Positions 9,995 through 18,812 of a stretch of 64,000 nt of DNA are shown piece by piece. The first letter of the stretch is position 1; each line of letters opens with the position of its first letter. Source of the DNA: Methylocystis echinoides. GTDB taxonomy: Bacteria > Pseudomonadota > Alphaproteobacteria > Rhizobiales > Beijerinckiaceae. Position numbers and translations under genes: made by a program. The notes below the pieces were generated by a model. It saw only the letters and a program-made list of their open reading frames with translations, was not told where the DNA came from and searched no databases. The stretch lies in assembly GCF_040687965.1 (NCBI RefSeq), contig NZ_CP156084.1:3100501-3164500 (forward strand), given 5' to 3'.

Positions 9995-10999
9995 TCAAGA
10001 CCCTTCCGCCGCTTCGGGGGCGGGAATGCGCCGCGGCGGGGCCGGCCGCAGGGCCACGGCCGCGGGGCCCGCGTCCAGCACCAGACCTGCAAGCGTTATC
10101 CGAAGGTTACGACCGTCGGCCAAGGCCTCCGAGAGGCGCAGCGCCGCGCGCTCGAGACGCTCGAGCCGCAGCTGCGCTCCGGGCGCAAGCCGGGCGATCT
10201 CGACGGCGAGCAGTCTTTGCACAAGCTCCAGCGGCGCCTCGCGCAGCGCCGCGGCGTCGAAACGCGTCGCTTCCGATCCAGCCTCGAGAACAGCGCGGGC
10301 GCGCAGGGTCGCGGCGCAGGCGTCGAGCGCCTCGCTCGCGCGGGCGGCGCGGGCGCCAAGCCGCAGCAGCGCATCGGCGTCCAGGCCGAGCCGTTCCAGC
10401 GCCGGAGCCAATTTCCGCAGACGGACGCGGGCATAGGCGTCATCGGCGTTCGACGGGTCGGTAACGTAAGGGCGCCCGGCCGCCTCGCAGATTTCGATAA
10501 GCGCCGACTTGCGCAAGCCGAGCAGCGGCCGCAGCAAGTCGATATCGCCGCAGCGCGCGCGCGCCGCCATGCCGGCGAGGCCCGAGACGCCCGAGCCGCG
10601 CGTCAGTCGGAAAAGAATGGTTTCGGCCTGGTCGTCGGCATGGTGCGCCGTGACGATGGCGTCGGCGCCGATGCGTTTTGCACAATCGGCGAGCAGGGCG
10701 TAGCGCGCCGCCCGCGCCCGCTCCTGTATGCGAGTCGTGGGCTTCTCGCCTTCCCATTTCAGCAGATGATGACGAAAGCCGAGCGCGCCCGCCCAGCCGC
10801 CGACCTGCTCGGCCTCCGCCGCCGACCCCTGCCGCAGGCCGTGGTCCACGGTGGCGACGGCGATCTCATGGTGGGCGCGCGCAGGCCAGTGCGCGAGAAG
10901 CAGCATGAGCGCGACCGAGTCCGGACCGCCCGACACGGCAAGCAGCAGGCTGCCATGCGAGGCGAGCAGATCGAGGGCGGGCAGGGCGCGATCAATCAA
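9995..10999 (-). CDS. tilS: tRNA(Ile)-lysidine synthase
   Basis: ATP-dependent ligation of lysine onto C34 of tRNA-Ile(CAU), converting its anticodon to read AUA; essential for decoding. 334 residues with the PP-loop SGGPDS at 23-28 and the family TAHHADDQAETILFRLTRGSG stretch around residues 115-135. The C-terminal part is alanine/arginine-rich and less conserved, as usual in this family. It begins 21 bp after the cpoB stop and precedes ftsH by 100 bp, so co-transcription is likely. Confidence 0.95.
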   Translation of the reverse strand: MIDRALPALDLLASHGSLLLAVSGGPDSVALMLLLAHWPARAHHEIAVATVDHGLRQGSAAEAEQVGGWAGALGFRHHLLKWEGEKPTTRIQERARAARYALLADCAKRIGADAIVTAHHADDQAETILFRLTRGSGVSGLAGMAARARCGDIDLLRPLLGLRKSALIEICEAAGRPYVTDPSNADDAYARVRLRKLAPALERLGLDADALLRLGARAARASEALDACAATLRARAVLEAGSEATRFDAAALREAPLELVQRLLAVEIARLAPGAQLRLERLERAALRLSEALADGRNLRITLAGLVLDAGPAAVALRPAPPRRIPAPEAAEGS

Positions 11000-11020
11000 G
11001 CGTCGGCCCGCCTGGCGACG

Positions 11021-12058
11021 TCAGCATTGCAGCTTTTTTCGCTCGCGCTGTGCAGCCTCGCGGATCCGCGCCGCGGAGCCGGGATATTTGACGCCGATCT
11101 CATTGAAGGAGGCGCAGGCCTGCTCCCTGGCGCCCATGGCGCCGAGTGACTGGCCGAGCCGCAGCAGGGCGTCCGGCGCCTGCGCCGAGTGCGCGAATTT
11201 TTGCGAAATCTCGAGGTATCTCTCGGCGGCCTCCCGGTACCTCTCGCGCAGGAAGAAGCTTTCGCCGAGATTAAAGGTCGCGGCGGGGGCGAACTTGCTC
11301 TTCGGATTCTTGGCGAGAAAGGATGCGAGCGACTTTTCGGCGGCCTCGAACTTGCCCGCCTTGAGCGTCGTGACCGCCTCCTCATATTCCTCCTTTGGGC
11401 CCGCGGGCGCGGCGGCCGGGGCCAGTGCGATCTCCGGCGCGGCGGCGGCGGCCTGGTCGCCGACAAGCCGGCCATGGGCGATGTCGAGCGGCTGGCCCAC
11501 CTCGCGCACGGGTGGCGCCGTCGTCACCGATCCGGCGGCGGTCTTCGGCGTGGTCGTCAGCGGCGCCGAGGGCGTTGTCGTGCCGATGGGCTTTGGCGCG
11601 CCGGGAGCGGTTGGGTCAGTCGCCGGATCGAAGGCGTCGCCGCGCCGCAACGAAGAAGGCGGAGCCGCGGGCGCCGGGGCCGGTGTAGGGACGGGGGCGG
11701 CGGTGGGCGCGGGCGTGGCGGCGTGGCCCGCAACTCCGGCGTCGACGGGCCGGCCTCCGCCGTCCTTGACGGCGCGAAGCTGCTCCTCCAGCACCTGCAC
11801 CTTGTGCTGCAACTCCTCGTTCTGGCCGGTCAGGCGACGAATTTCCCGCTCCAGCCGGTCGATGCGGGTCATCTGGGCGGCCGGGTCCGCCGAACCGCCG
11901 TCCGGCTCGCCGGGGGGGCCGTCGTAATCGGCCGGCCGGTTGTAGATCTGGCCCATGGATCTGCCGGCCTCTGGCCTGGGGCCGTCGTAGGGATCATAGG
12001 CCAGCGCCGCCCCCGAGCTGAGCAGGAGGGCGGCGGTAAGGGCGATGCGAGAGCTCAT
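11021..12058 (-). CDS. cpoB: Tol-Pal system/cell-division coordinator CpoB (YbgF)
   Basis: Periplasmic Tol-Pal accessory protein that coordinates peptidoglycan synthesis with outer-membrane constriction. 345 residues from the ATG at 12058, which starts a clear signal peptide (MSSRIALTAALLLSSGAALA); a longer frame back to 12214 lacks one. Order: signal peptide, coiled coil (about 65-95: RIDRLEREIRRLTGQNEELQ), a Pro/Ala/Thr-rich linker (~100-205), and C-terminal TPR repeats of the YbgF type (KEEYEEAVTTLKAGKFEAAE, FNLGESFFLRERYREAAERY). tolB and pal, its usual partners, are not in the window. It is divergent from the nuclease-like gene at 12196. Confidence 0.9.
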   Translation of the reverse strand: MSSRIALTAALLLSSGAALAYDPYDGPRPEAGRSMGQIYNRPADYDGPPGEPDGGSADPAAQMTRIDRLEREIRRLTGQNEELQHKVQVLEEQLRAVKDGGGRPVDAGVAGHAATPAPTAAPVPTPAPAPAAPPSSLRRGDAFDPATDPTAPGAPKPIGTTTPSAPLTTTPKTAAGSVTTAPPVREVGQPLDIAHGRLVGDQAAAAAPEIALAPAAAPAGPKEEYEEAVTTLKAGKFEAAEKSLASFLAKNPKSKFAPAATFNLGESFFLRERYREAAERYLEISQKFAHSAQAPDALLRLGQSLGAMGAREQACASFNEIGVKYPGSAARIREAAQRERKKLQC

Positions 12059-12195
12059 GGACGTGGATATGGGGATCGGACGGCCGCGCCGGAAGCCAGG
12101 CCGAATTAGCTCGTAAGTTGCATGATAGGCGCGCTTGGGGCCGAAATTGGGCGCGCCGCGTTGCCATGTCATAGACGCAAGCTTAACATTGAAAG

Positions 12196-13059
12196 ATGCG
12201 GGGCGCGATTTCACTCGGAGGCCGGGTCGTTCAAAGCGCGGCCTTGCATGTTGCGATCTTCAGCCTCCTCGCATCCCCGGCTGTCGCTCTCCCCCCGGCG
12301 GCCGAGTCGGGGCCGTGCTCTCTCGACGCTGCGGCGCCGGCGACAGTCGCCGCCGTCGACGAGGATTTCGAGCTGCTGCTCGACGATGGACGGCGCGCGG
12401 CGATCAGTGGCCTCGAATTCCCGCCGCCCGCCGTGGCGCCGCAGCGGGATCTGCGCGCGGCCGCCCATAAACGCCTCTCCAGCTGGATCGTGGGGCGGGA
12501 TGTTTTCGTCGCCGCCTTCGGCGGCGCGACCGACCGCTGGGGGCGCATGCCGGCGCGGGCCTATGCTCCGACGGGGGACGGCGCGGCTTCGCCGATCGTC
12601 TCGGTCGGCGCGGCGCTTCTCGAAGAGGGGCTCGCCCGCTTCCGACCCGATCCTTCCGCGGCTCCCTGCGCGGCCGATTATCGCATGGCGGAGGCGACGG
12701 CCCGGGAGGCGGCGCGAGGCCTTTGGGCCGAGCCGGCGGCGCGCCCTGTCTTGGCCGGAGAGGGCGCCGCGGCGGCGCTGCAGGGCCGCAAGGGCATGAC
12801 GCTTTTGGAAGGAAGAATAACCTCGGTTGGCGAAACCAAGGCGACGGTCTACCTGAATTTTGGCCAAAAGCGCGCCGATAACGCGTCAGTCGTGGTGTTG
12901 CGCCGCAATTTGGCTATTTTGCAAGCGTCGGGAATCGATCCCAGGACGCTCGTGGGGCGGTTGGTGCGCGTACGAGGACTTGTTGAGGCAGCTTTTGGAC
13001 CGCGCATCGAGATTTCGTCGCCCGCCGAGATTGAGATTCTTGAGCCTGCCGCGCCTTGA
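12196..13059 (+). CDS. Thermonuclease-like (SNase-fold) secreted protein
   Basis: 287 residues with a predicted N-terminal signal/anchor (about 10-32). Residues about 45-180 look like a staphylococcal-nuclease OB domain: DGRRAAISGLEFPPPA resembles the usual RLxGIDAPE loop, followed by AAHKRLSSWIVGRDV and DRWGRMPARAY. A C-terminal segment (TLLEGRITSVGETKATVYLNFG) resembles a second OB-like domain found after SNase domains. The nuclease signature is weak (the aspartate of the IDAPE loop is not seen), so catalytic activity is uncertain. Its 3' end overlaps the proposed TTG start of the M48 protease gene. Confidence 0.6.
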   Translation: MRGAISLGGRVVQSAALHVAIFSLLASPAVALPPAAESGPCSLDAAAPATVAAVDEDFELLLDDGRRAAISGLEFPPPAVAPQRDLRAAAHKRLSSWIVGRDVFVAAFGGATDRWGRMPARAYAPTGDGAASPIVSVGAALLEEGLARFRPDPSAAPCAADYRMAEATAREAARGLWAEPAARPVLAGEGAAAALQGRKGMTLLEGRITSVGETKATVYLNFGQKRADNASVVVLRRNLAILQASGIDPRTLVGRLVRVRGLVEAAFGPRIEISSPAEIEILEPAAP

Positions 13060-14518
13060 GCGTCTGCCGCGGGCGGGCTTGACGCTCGCCTGCGTGTTCG
13101 CGCTCGCCAATTGCGCAGAATTGGAGCGGCAGGGACGCCTCTTTTCCCCGACCCCGACGCCGTCGCCGGAGAAAGCCGCAGCGCCCAAGACCGACAATCG
13201 CGCCTCTGTCCAGCACAAGGAGCTGGTGGCGCAGTTTGGAGGCGAATATCAGGCGCCGACCGCCGAGCGCTACCTCGACGCCATTCTCGCCAAGCTCGCC
13301 CAGGCCAGCGACACGCCGGGTCAGGCCGCCTATAAGGTCACGATCCTGAACACGCCGGTGGTCAACGCCTTCGCGCTGCCCTCCGGCAATCTCTATGTGA
13401 CCCGCGGGCTGTTGGCGCTCGCCTCCGACGCCTCGGAGGCGGCGGCGGTGATGGCCCATGAAATCGCCCATGTCACGCTGCGCCACAGCGCGTTGCGCGC
13501 CGAGAAGGAGCGCGAGGCGGCGGTGATCTCTCAGGCCGCCACCGTCATTCAGAACCGGCAGAAAGGCGAAGAGGAGCGCTCCAAGCAGCGGCTTTCAGTG
13601 GCGAGCTTCTCGCGGCAGCAGGAGCTCGACGCCGACGAGGCGGGCGTCAAGGTGATTGCACGGGCGGGCTACGACCCTTATGGCGCGGCGCGCTTTCTTA
13701 CCGCCCTCGGCCGCTCCTCCGAGCTGCGCCAGTCGCTTTACGGCAAGCGCAAGGACTCGATGGGTTTCGACATCATGTCCACCCATCCTTCGACGCCGGA
13801 GCGCGTCGCCCGCGCCGTCGCCGTGGCAAGGCAGATCGGCGCGCCCGGCATCGGCCAGCGCGACCGCAACGGCTATCTGGCGGCGATCAACGGCCTGGCC
13901 TTCGGCGACGATCCGATGGAGGGCTACGTCCGCGATCGCAAATTCACCCATCCGCGGATGCGTTTCACCTTCGTCGCGCCGGAAGGGTTCCTGCTGGAGA
14001 ATTCGAGCGAAGCTGTTTTCGGCGTGCGGCAGGCCGACAATGAAGCCCTGCGTCTCGACACGGTGCGCAGCCCCAATTTCGAGAGCCTCGAAGCCTATCT
14101 GAGCTCTGGCTGGGTCGACGGGCTGCTTGCGTCCACAGTCAGAAAGCTCGAGATCAACGGCCTTCCCGCCGTCACGGCGGTCGCGCGCGCCGGCGAGTGG
14201 AATTTCCGCATCGCCGTCATCCAGTCCGGGGAGTATCTCTATCGACTGATTTTCGCGGCGCGGTCGCTGACCGAAGAGGCGGAGAAACGCTTCGACGACT
14301 CCATCCTGTCGTTTCGCCGAATCACGCCGGAAGAGGCGCGCGAGGCCCATACGCTCAAGATAACCGTTGTCTCGGCAGGCCTCGGGGACACGGCCGAAAG
14401 CCTCGCCGCGCAGATGACGACGCCCAATCGACCGCTGGAATATTTCCGGCTTCTCAATGGCTTAGATCAAAATGAGTCGGTTAGTCCGGCTGAACGTTAC
14501 AAAATCGTAACGGAGTGA
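13031..14518 (+). CDS. M48-family metalloprotease lipoprotein with C-terminal LysM-like region
   Basis: Likely periplasmic, lipid-anchored zinc protease of the BepA/YfgC type involved in outer-membrane protein quality control. The HEIAH zinc motif is at about residue 143, with QQELDADEAG supplying the third ligand. There is no ATG near the conserved start; TTG at 13031 (or 13040) gives a short lipoprotein signal ending in the lipobox LANC. The open frame extends to 12860, but that part reads through the nuclease gene in another frame and is unlikely coding. The C-terminus (ITVVSAGLGDTAESLAAQM ... YKIVTE) resembles a divergent LysM fold. The 29-bp overlap with the upstream gene suggests translational coupling. 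Confidence 0.85.
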   Translation: MRFLSLPRLERLPRAGLTLACVFALANCAELERQGRLFSPTPTPSPEKAAAPKTDNRASVQHKELVAQFGGEYQAPTAERYLDAILAKLAQASDTPGQAAYKVTILNTPVVNAFALPSGNLYVTRGLLALASDASEAAAVMAHEIAHVTLRHSALRAEKEREAAVISQAATVIQNRQKGEEERSKQRLSVASFSRQQELDADEAGVKVIARAGYDPYGAARFLTALGRSSELRQSLYGKRKDSMGFDIMSTHPSTPERVARAVAVARQIGAPGIGQRDRNGYLAAINGLAFGDDPMEGYVRDRKFTHPRMRFTFVAPEGFLLENSSEAVFGVRQADNEALRLDTVRSPNFESLEAYLSSGWVDGLLASTVRKLEINGLPAVTAVARAGEWNFRIAVIQSGEYLYRLIFAARSLTEEAEKRFDDSILSFRRITPEEAREAHTLKITVVSAGLGDTAESLAAQMTTPNRPLEYFRLLNGLDQNESVSPAERYKIVTE

Positions 14519-14555
14519 CGCCGGGGCGTCTCGGAACATGACGCGCACCCGCGGG

Positions 14556-14577
14556 TTGAACGCTTAGACTCGTTCAA
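14556..14577. promoter_or_regulatory. Inverted repeat upstream of rpoH
   Basis: TTGAACG-N8-CGTTCAA, perfect 7-bp arms, 56 bp before the rpoH start codon and after the M48 stop. It could be an operator or part of a promoter for rpoH; no regulator can be assigned. Confidence 0.4.
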
Positions 14578-14632
14578 ATGCGCGGATATCTCTCGATGCC
14601 ATTTTGAGATAGCGCGCTATGGAGATTGGGCC

Positions 14633-15517
14633 ATGGCGTATCTTCCGGGACTCGGCAGGGAGCTGATGAAGGCGGCGGCGGACGCTCCTTTCCTCGAACG
14701 AGACGAGGAAAAGGTTCTGGCGATCGCTTGGCGCGAACACGGCGATCGACATGCGCTTCACAAGCTGACGGCCGCCCATATGCGGCTGGTCATCGCCATC
14801 TCCGCCAAGTTCCGCCACTATGGCCTGCCGATCGCCGATCTGGTGCAGGAAGGCCATGTGGGCCTGCTCGAGGCCGCGGCCCGCTTCGCCCCCGAGCGGG
14901 ACGTGCGCTTCTCGACTTACGCCACCTGGTGGATCCGCGCCTCGATTCAGGACTACGTGCTGCGCAACTGGTCGATCGTGCGCGGCGGCACCAGCTCGAC
15001 GCAGAAGGCGCTGTTCTTCAACCTGCGTCGCCTGCGCGCCCGTCTATCGCGGGAGCCCGGCGCCGTCAGCGCCGCCGAGGCTTATGAGAGCATCGCACAG
15101 ACCTTGGGCGTCTCGCGCGCGGACGTCGAGATGATGGATTCCCGTCTTTCCGGCTCCGACGTTTCGCTCAACGCCCAGCTCGTGGACGACGAGGCGGCGG
15201 GATCGGCGCAGCGCATGGATTTCCTCGTCGACGACGCGCCCCTGCCGGACGAGGTCGTGGAGCAAAATTTGGACTCGGACCGCCGCGCCAAATGGCTGAA
15301 GGACGCCCTCGCCATTCTCTCCGAACGCGAATTGCGCATCGTGCAGGAGCGCCGGCTCACGGAGAATCTGGTCACCCTGGAAACGCTCGGGGACAAGCTC
15401 GGAATCTCGAAGGAGCGCGTGCGCCAGATCGAAAGCCGCGCCCTGACCAAGTTGCGCAAGGCGCTTTCCCGTCTCAAGGACGACGAACGGCCCGAGGAGG
15501 CGTCGCCGACGCCGTGA
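14633..15517 (+). CDS. rpoH: RNA polymerase heat-shock sigma factor RpoH
   Basis: Sigma-32 type factor, 294 residues. Region 2 is clear (HMRLVIAISAKFRHYGLPIADLVQEG, then the melting/-10 region RFSTYATWWIRASIQDYVLRN). The RpoH box-like stretch follows (STQKALFFNLRRLRARL), and region 4.2 has the helix-turn-helix ETLGDKLGISKERVRQIESR. It directs heat-shock genes including proteases; FtsH, of which the window has two copies, degrades RpoH in E. coli. Alphaproteobacteria often carry two RpoH paralogues; which one this is cannot be decided here. A strong bidirectional terminator follows. Confidence 0.93.
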   Translation: MAYLPGLGRELMKAAADAPFLERDEEKVLAIAWREHGDRHALHKLTAAHMRLVIAISAKFRHYGLPIADLVQEGHVGLLEAAARFAPERDVRFSTYATWWIRASIQDYVLRNWSIVRGGTSSTQKALFFNLRRLRARLSREPGAVSAAEAYESIAQTLGVSRADVEMMDSRLSGSDVSLNAQLVDDEAAGSAQRMDFLVDDAPLPDEVVEQNLDSDRRAKWLKDALAILSERELRIVQERRLTENLVTLETLGDKLGISKERVRQIESRALTKLRKALSRLKDDERPEEASPTP

Positions 15518-15541
15518 GGGCGGCGAACCGATGATGAAACA

Positions 15542-15577
15542 AAAAGCGCCTCGTGCCGGGAAGCACGAGGCGCTTTT
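15542..15577. terminator. Bidirectional terminator between rpoH and carD
   Basis: Perfect stem AAAAGCGCCTCGTG ... CACGAGGCGCTTTT with an 8-nt loop. The A and T runs on both sides let it serve both convergent genes. Confidence 0.92.
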
Positions 15578-15596
15578 CTTATCGGCTCACTTAGAG

Positions 15597-17027
15597 TCAA
15601 GCGGCGCGGTCGACGTCCTCTTCATCCGCTTCGTCGGCGACCTCCGCGTCGGTCTTCTGACCGCGGCGCGGACCCTTCTGGAGGAAAGACTCGATCAGCT
15701 TCAACGCTTCCGAGTCGATCAGCTTGCGCACCGCCGCAACCTCGCGCGCCATACGGTCGAGCGCCGCCTCGTAGAGCTGGCGCTCGGAGTAGGACTGCTC
15801 CGGCTGCGTGTCCGAGCGGTAGAGGTCGCGCACCACTTCCGCGATGGTGACGAGATCGCCGGAGTTGATCTTGGCCTCATATTCCTGCGCGCGGCGCGAC
15901 CACATGGTGCGCTTGACGCGCGCGCGGCCGCTCAACGTCGCCAAAGCCTTTTCCACCACATTGGTCTCGGCGAGCTTGCGCATGCCGACGTTCGCGACTT
16001 TGCTGGTCGGCACCTTGAGGATCATCTTGTCCTTGATGAAGGACACGACGAAAAGCTCAAGGCTGAAGCCCGCGACTTCCTGGGTCTCCATGCCGACGAT
16101 CTGGCCGACGCCATGCGCCGGGTAGACAATGAACTCGTTAAGTTTGAACCCATGTTTCGGGCCGGCTGGCTTGGCCTTCGCCGGCGCGGGCGCCGGTTTG
16201 GCGACGGCCTTGGTTTCAGTCACAGTCTTTTCGGCGGCGACGGGCGCCGTCATAACGGAGGGCTCGTTTCTTTTTGCCAATTTTTTATCTTCGCCGGCTG
16301 TCGGGGTTGAGGAGGTCTTTCCTGCCGCCGCAGGGGCGGCTGGGAAGCGGGGAGCGCCGTTGCGCGCGGCCGTCGCCGCGGCGGAGGCAGGAGCCGTGGG
16401 AGCGACTCTCGCAGCGGGCGCGTCCACCAACTTGACGGGCTTCGGCGCAGACTGCTGAACGGCGGGCTGGGGCCTGGCGACGGTGGTCGTCGCTGTCGGC
16501 TTTACCGGCGAAGCGGTCTTTGCCGCCGTCGCGACGGCGGCAGGCGTGACCGGACTTGCGGCGGGCGCATCCTTGTCCGAACGCGCCGGGCTCGCCGGGC
16601 TCTTTGCCGGCTTGGCGACGGCCTTCACGGGGGCTGCTGTTTCGACGGTCTTGTCAGCCGCCGCCCGGATGCCCGCCTTCGGCTTTGAAGACGCGCGTGC
16701 GCTCGCAGACCCCGCTGGGACGGTCGCCGCCGCGCTGGTCTTTGCGGCGGTCTTCGCTGTCTTGGCGGCTGATTTCTTGGGCGCCGCTGCAGCCGTCGCC
16801 CGCGCCTTCGCCGCGGCTTCGTCCGCCACTCCGGATGCGCTCTTGGTCACGGAAACCTTTGACGGGGAAGTCTTCGTCGCCGCAGTTTTCGTCGCTAGAG
16901 TCTTGGTCGCCGCGCTTCTCGCCGGGGAGGTTCTGGACGCGGCCTGGGTCGCCTGGCCGCTTGAACGCCGGGACGCCGCAACTGCGCTCGTCCCTTTTGA
17001 TTTTTCGTTCTTTTTGGCGGACGGCAT
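15597..17027 (-). CDS. carD: CarD/CdnL-type transcription regulator with ~290-residue Lys/Ala-rich N-terminal tail
   Basis: The C-terminal ~186 residues form a complete CarD protein: RNA-polymerase-interacting domain (FIVYPAHGVGQIVGMETQEV, KVPTSKVANVGMRKL) and a helical DNA-contacting domain (RRAQEYEAKINSGDLVTIAE, YEAALDRMAREVAAVRKL). CarD stabilises the promoter open complex. Ordinary CarD proteins are about 160-190 residues; this one has some 290 extra N-terminal residues made almost wholly of Ala, Lys, Thr, Pro, Ser and Val, like histone H1 tails. The ATG at 17027 is chosen because AAGGAG lies 10-13 nt upstream; an ATG at 17087 would add 20 residues. The tail frame is open throughout with no sign of a frameshift. 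Confidence 0.9.
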   Translation of the reverse strand: MPSAKKNEKSKGTSAVAASRRSSGQATQAASRTSPARSAATKTLATKTAATKTSPSKVSVTKSASGVADEAAAKARATAAAAPKKSAAKTAKTAAKTSAAATVPAGSASARASSKPKAGIRAAADKTVETAAPVKAVAKPAKSPASPARSDKDAPAASPVTPAAVATAAKTASPVKPTATTTVARPQPAVQQSAPKPVKLVDAPAARVAPTAPASAAATAARNGAPRFPAAPAAAGKTSSTPTAGEDKKLAKRNEPSVMTAPVAAEKTVTETKAVAKPAPAPAKAKPAGPKHGFKLNEFIVYPAHGVGQIVGMETQEVAGFSLELFVVSFIKDKMILKVPTSKVANVGMRKLAETNVVEKALATLSGRARVKRTMWSRRAQEYEAKINSGDLVTIAEVVRDLYRSDTQPEQSYSERQLYEAALDRMAREVAAVRKLIDSEALKLIESFLQKGPRRGQKTDAEVADEADEEDVDRAA

Positions 17028-17253
17028 ACGCGGGGCACTCCTTCTGCGTCCCGCTGTGGAGACGGGACGAATTACAGACCGACCCACCCCAGGATCATTC
17101 CGATCCCGCCAGGCAGGTTTATGGTTCTGACACCTTAGCTAGAGGCGCGGCCGATGTTGGGCTGAGGAAGCTGAAGCCAAGCGCGCGCTTTCTCCTGCTG
17201 TGAGCAACTGGTGGTTTGGCCGCACGTCGATGCTGCGGCGCCTCCTGCCACAC

Positions 17254-17282
17254 TGTATACCACGCAAGACAGCGAAAATCAA
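17254..17282 (-). promoter_or_regulatory. Probable housekeeping promoter for carD
   Basis: On the minus strand TTGATT (17277-17282), exactly 17 bp, then TATACA (17254-17259). Transcription would begin near 17247, giving a ~220-nt leader before the carD ATG. Confidence 0.45.
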
Positions 17283-17422
17283 AGAGATTGACCCGCAAGG
17301 CCCAGCATAATGGCTTTGGCCGCGGTCGCCAACTCACTAAAAACACACGCGTTTCGCGTAAATTAATGTTGTGGAAAGCCTCAGGCGCCCAACGCAGGCG
17401 CCTATCGAACAGGCCGAAGCGA

Positions 17423-17449
17423 TTCGGCGCCCTGAAACCGGGCGCCGAA
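17423..17449 (-). terminator. Hairpin after fdxA (possible terminator)
   Basis: TTCGGCGCC ... GGCGCCGAA dyad starting 6 bp beyond the fdxA stop on the minus strand. It lacks a strong T run, so it may be a stability hairpin. Confidence 0.45.
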
Positions 17450-17454
17450 CCCCG

Positions 17455-17793
17455 TCAGTCGCCCTGGCCAGGCTCGGGTGAGAAATGGGCCTCGAACTTC
17501 CCCGGCTTGCCGTCCCATTCCTTGGCGTCGGCCGGCGGCTCGCGCTTGATGGTGATATTGGGCCAGTTCTGCGCCATCTCGGCGTTGAGCTGCAGCCACT
17601 TCTCCAGGTTCTCCTCCGTGTCCGGCTTGATCGCCTCAGCCGGGCACTCTGGCTCGCAGACGCCGCAGTCGATACATTCGTCCGGATGGATCACCAGCAT
17701 ATTTTCGCCTTCGTAGAAGCAGTCCACCGGACAAACTTCCACGCAATCCATATACTTGCACTTGATGCAGTTTTCCGTGACGACATAGGTCAT
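17455..17793 (-). CDS. fdxA: Seven-iron ferredoxin FdxA
   Basis: 112 residues beginning [17 protein letters not shown], the classic [3Fe-4S][4Fe-4S] ferredoxin start. The cysteine motifs [17 protein letters not shown] and [12 protein letters not shown] supply the cluster ligands. Cytoplasmic one-electron carrier; its physiological partner cannot be told from sequence. The ATG at 17793 is chosen over a longer frame (to 17973) because the extra residues are unlike the family and a purine-rich AAGAGA precedes this ATG. FdxA commonly neighbours carD in Rhizobiales. Confidence 0.95.
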   Translation of the reverse strand: MTYVVTENCIKCKYMDCVEVCPVDCFYEGENMLVIHPDECIDCGVCEPECPAEAIKPDTEENLEKWLQLNAEMAQNWPNITIKREPPADAKEWDGKPGKFEAHFSPEPGQGD

Positions 17794-17927
17794 GTGAACA
17801 TCTCTTGAGGGTCCTGCGCGGATTGCTGCGCTAGCTAGCGTTTTTGCCGCCGTCACGCAAGGCGTGCATGATGCCGCAATCGGCGCCGGCGCCAAACGTT
17901 CAGGATCGACCTTTCGACGGGTAGCAT

Positions 17928-18812
17928 ATGACAGAAATTGGACTGGGAGCGACCGTGCCGCATGTGCAGACAATGACGGCGCGCGCGCTTCTCCTTGGCG
18001 AACGCATCGACACCGCCGGGCTGGAGCGCGCCGACCTCGTGTCGACGGCGCCGCTCGCCTTTCACGCCGGGCAGGCGGGATTCGCCGTACTCTACCGGTT
18101 CGGCGTCGCCGTGCTCTTCGGCCTCTCGCCGCTCGAAGAGGACGAGATCGTCACGCGAATCGGCGCGCGGGTCGCCGGCGCCTCGCGCGGCGACGACGAG
18201 ACCCTGGTGATCGAAACGACGCACGAGGGCGAGGACAAGGCGTTGCCCAACGGGCGCCTTGCGGTGAAGGACGTCTCCGAGCCGCGGCTGCTGGTTATCG
18301 CCGACGCTTTGGCTAAGAGCGTGGCGCTCGCCCGCGACGAGCGACGCGTCAACGCCGTCTTCGACACGGTCGAGCCCTTCGCCGCCGAACTCGCCAGCAA
18401 GGGCCGCCCGCCATGGCGCCGCAAGGCGATGTTGGAGCTCATCGGCCAGACGCTGCTCGTGCGCCATCGCGTGTCCGGCCGCGTCGCCGTCGAGGACAAA
18501 CCGGACGTCCTGTGGGACCGGCCCGATCTCGAGCGCCTCTATGCGCGTCTCGAAGACGAATATGAACTCGAGGCGCGCGGCCGCACGTTGAACGCCAAGA
18601 TCGACGTCATCGGCGAGACGGCGCGCGCGTTGACCGATCTGATCGACGCCGACCGGTCCGTGCGGCTGGAATGGATCATCATCGTGCTGATCGCGATGGA
18701 GATCGTTCTTTCCTTTTTCGAGATGTCGCTCGGGCAGCGTCACCGTACGATGCAGCCACCGAGCGCAGTCCACGGGTCCGCGCCTGAAAGCCATGTGAAG
18801 CCCGGAAGTTGA
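17928..18812 (+). CDS. RMD1-family (DUF155) protein
   Basis: 294 residues resembling the RMD1/YagE family (known from yeast and bacteria; biochemical function not established). Visible features: a central ILTED-like block ([28 protein letters not shown]), [23 protein letters not shown], a helical coiled-coil stretch ([24 protein letters not shown]), and one membrane helix near the C-terminus (about 248-268, [20 protein letters not shown]). The C-terminal 24 codons overlap the 3' end of miaA on the other strand, an unusual 73-bp tail-to-tail overlap. Confidence 0.8.
   Translation: MTEIGLGATVPHVQTMTARALLLGERIDTAGLERADLVSTAPLAFHAGQAGFAVLYRFGVAVLFGLSPLEEDEIVTRIGARVAGASRGDDETLVIETTHEGEDKALPNGRLAVKDVSEPRLLVIADALAKSVALARDERRVNAVFDTVEPFAAELASKGRPPWRRKAMLELIGQTLLVRHRVSGRVAVEDKPDVLWDRPDLERLYARLEDEYELEARGRTLNAKIDVIGETARALTDLIDADRSVRLEWIIIVLIAMEIVLSFFEMSLGQRHRTMQPPSAVHGSAPESHVKPGS

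Larger units (their letters stand above)
17028..17454. other. Intergenic region upstream of carD, downstream of fdxA
   Basis: 427 bp. It holds the carD leader, a probable minus-strand promoter (17254-17282) and a hairpin after fdxA (17423-17449). A 75-codon minus-strand frame at 17119-17346 lacks a ribosome site and resembles no protein I know, so I do not call it. Confidence 0.6.

Noticed and set aside
17119-17346. 75-codon frame upstream of carD on the minus strand.
   Set aside because: No ribosome site, no hydrophobic or domain pattern, and it overlaps the probable carD promoter.
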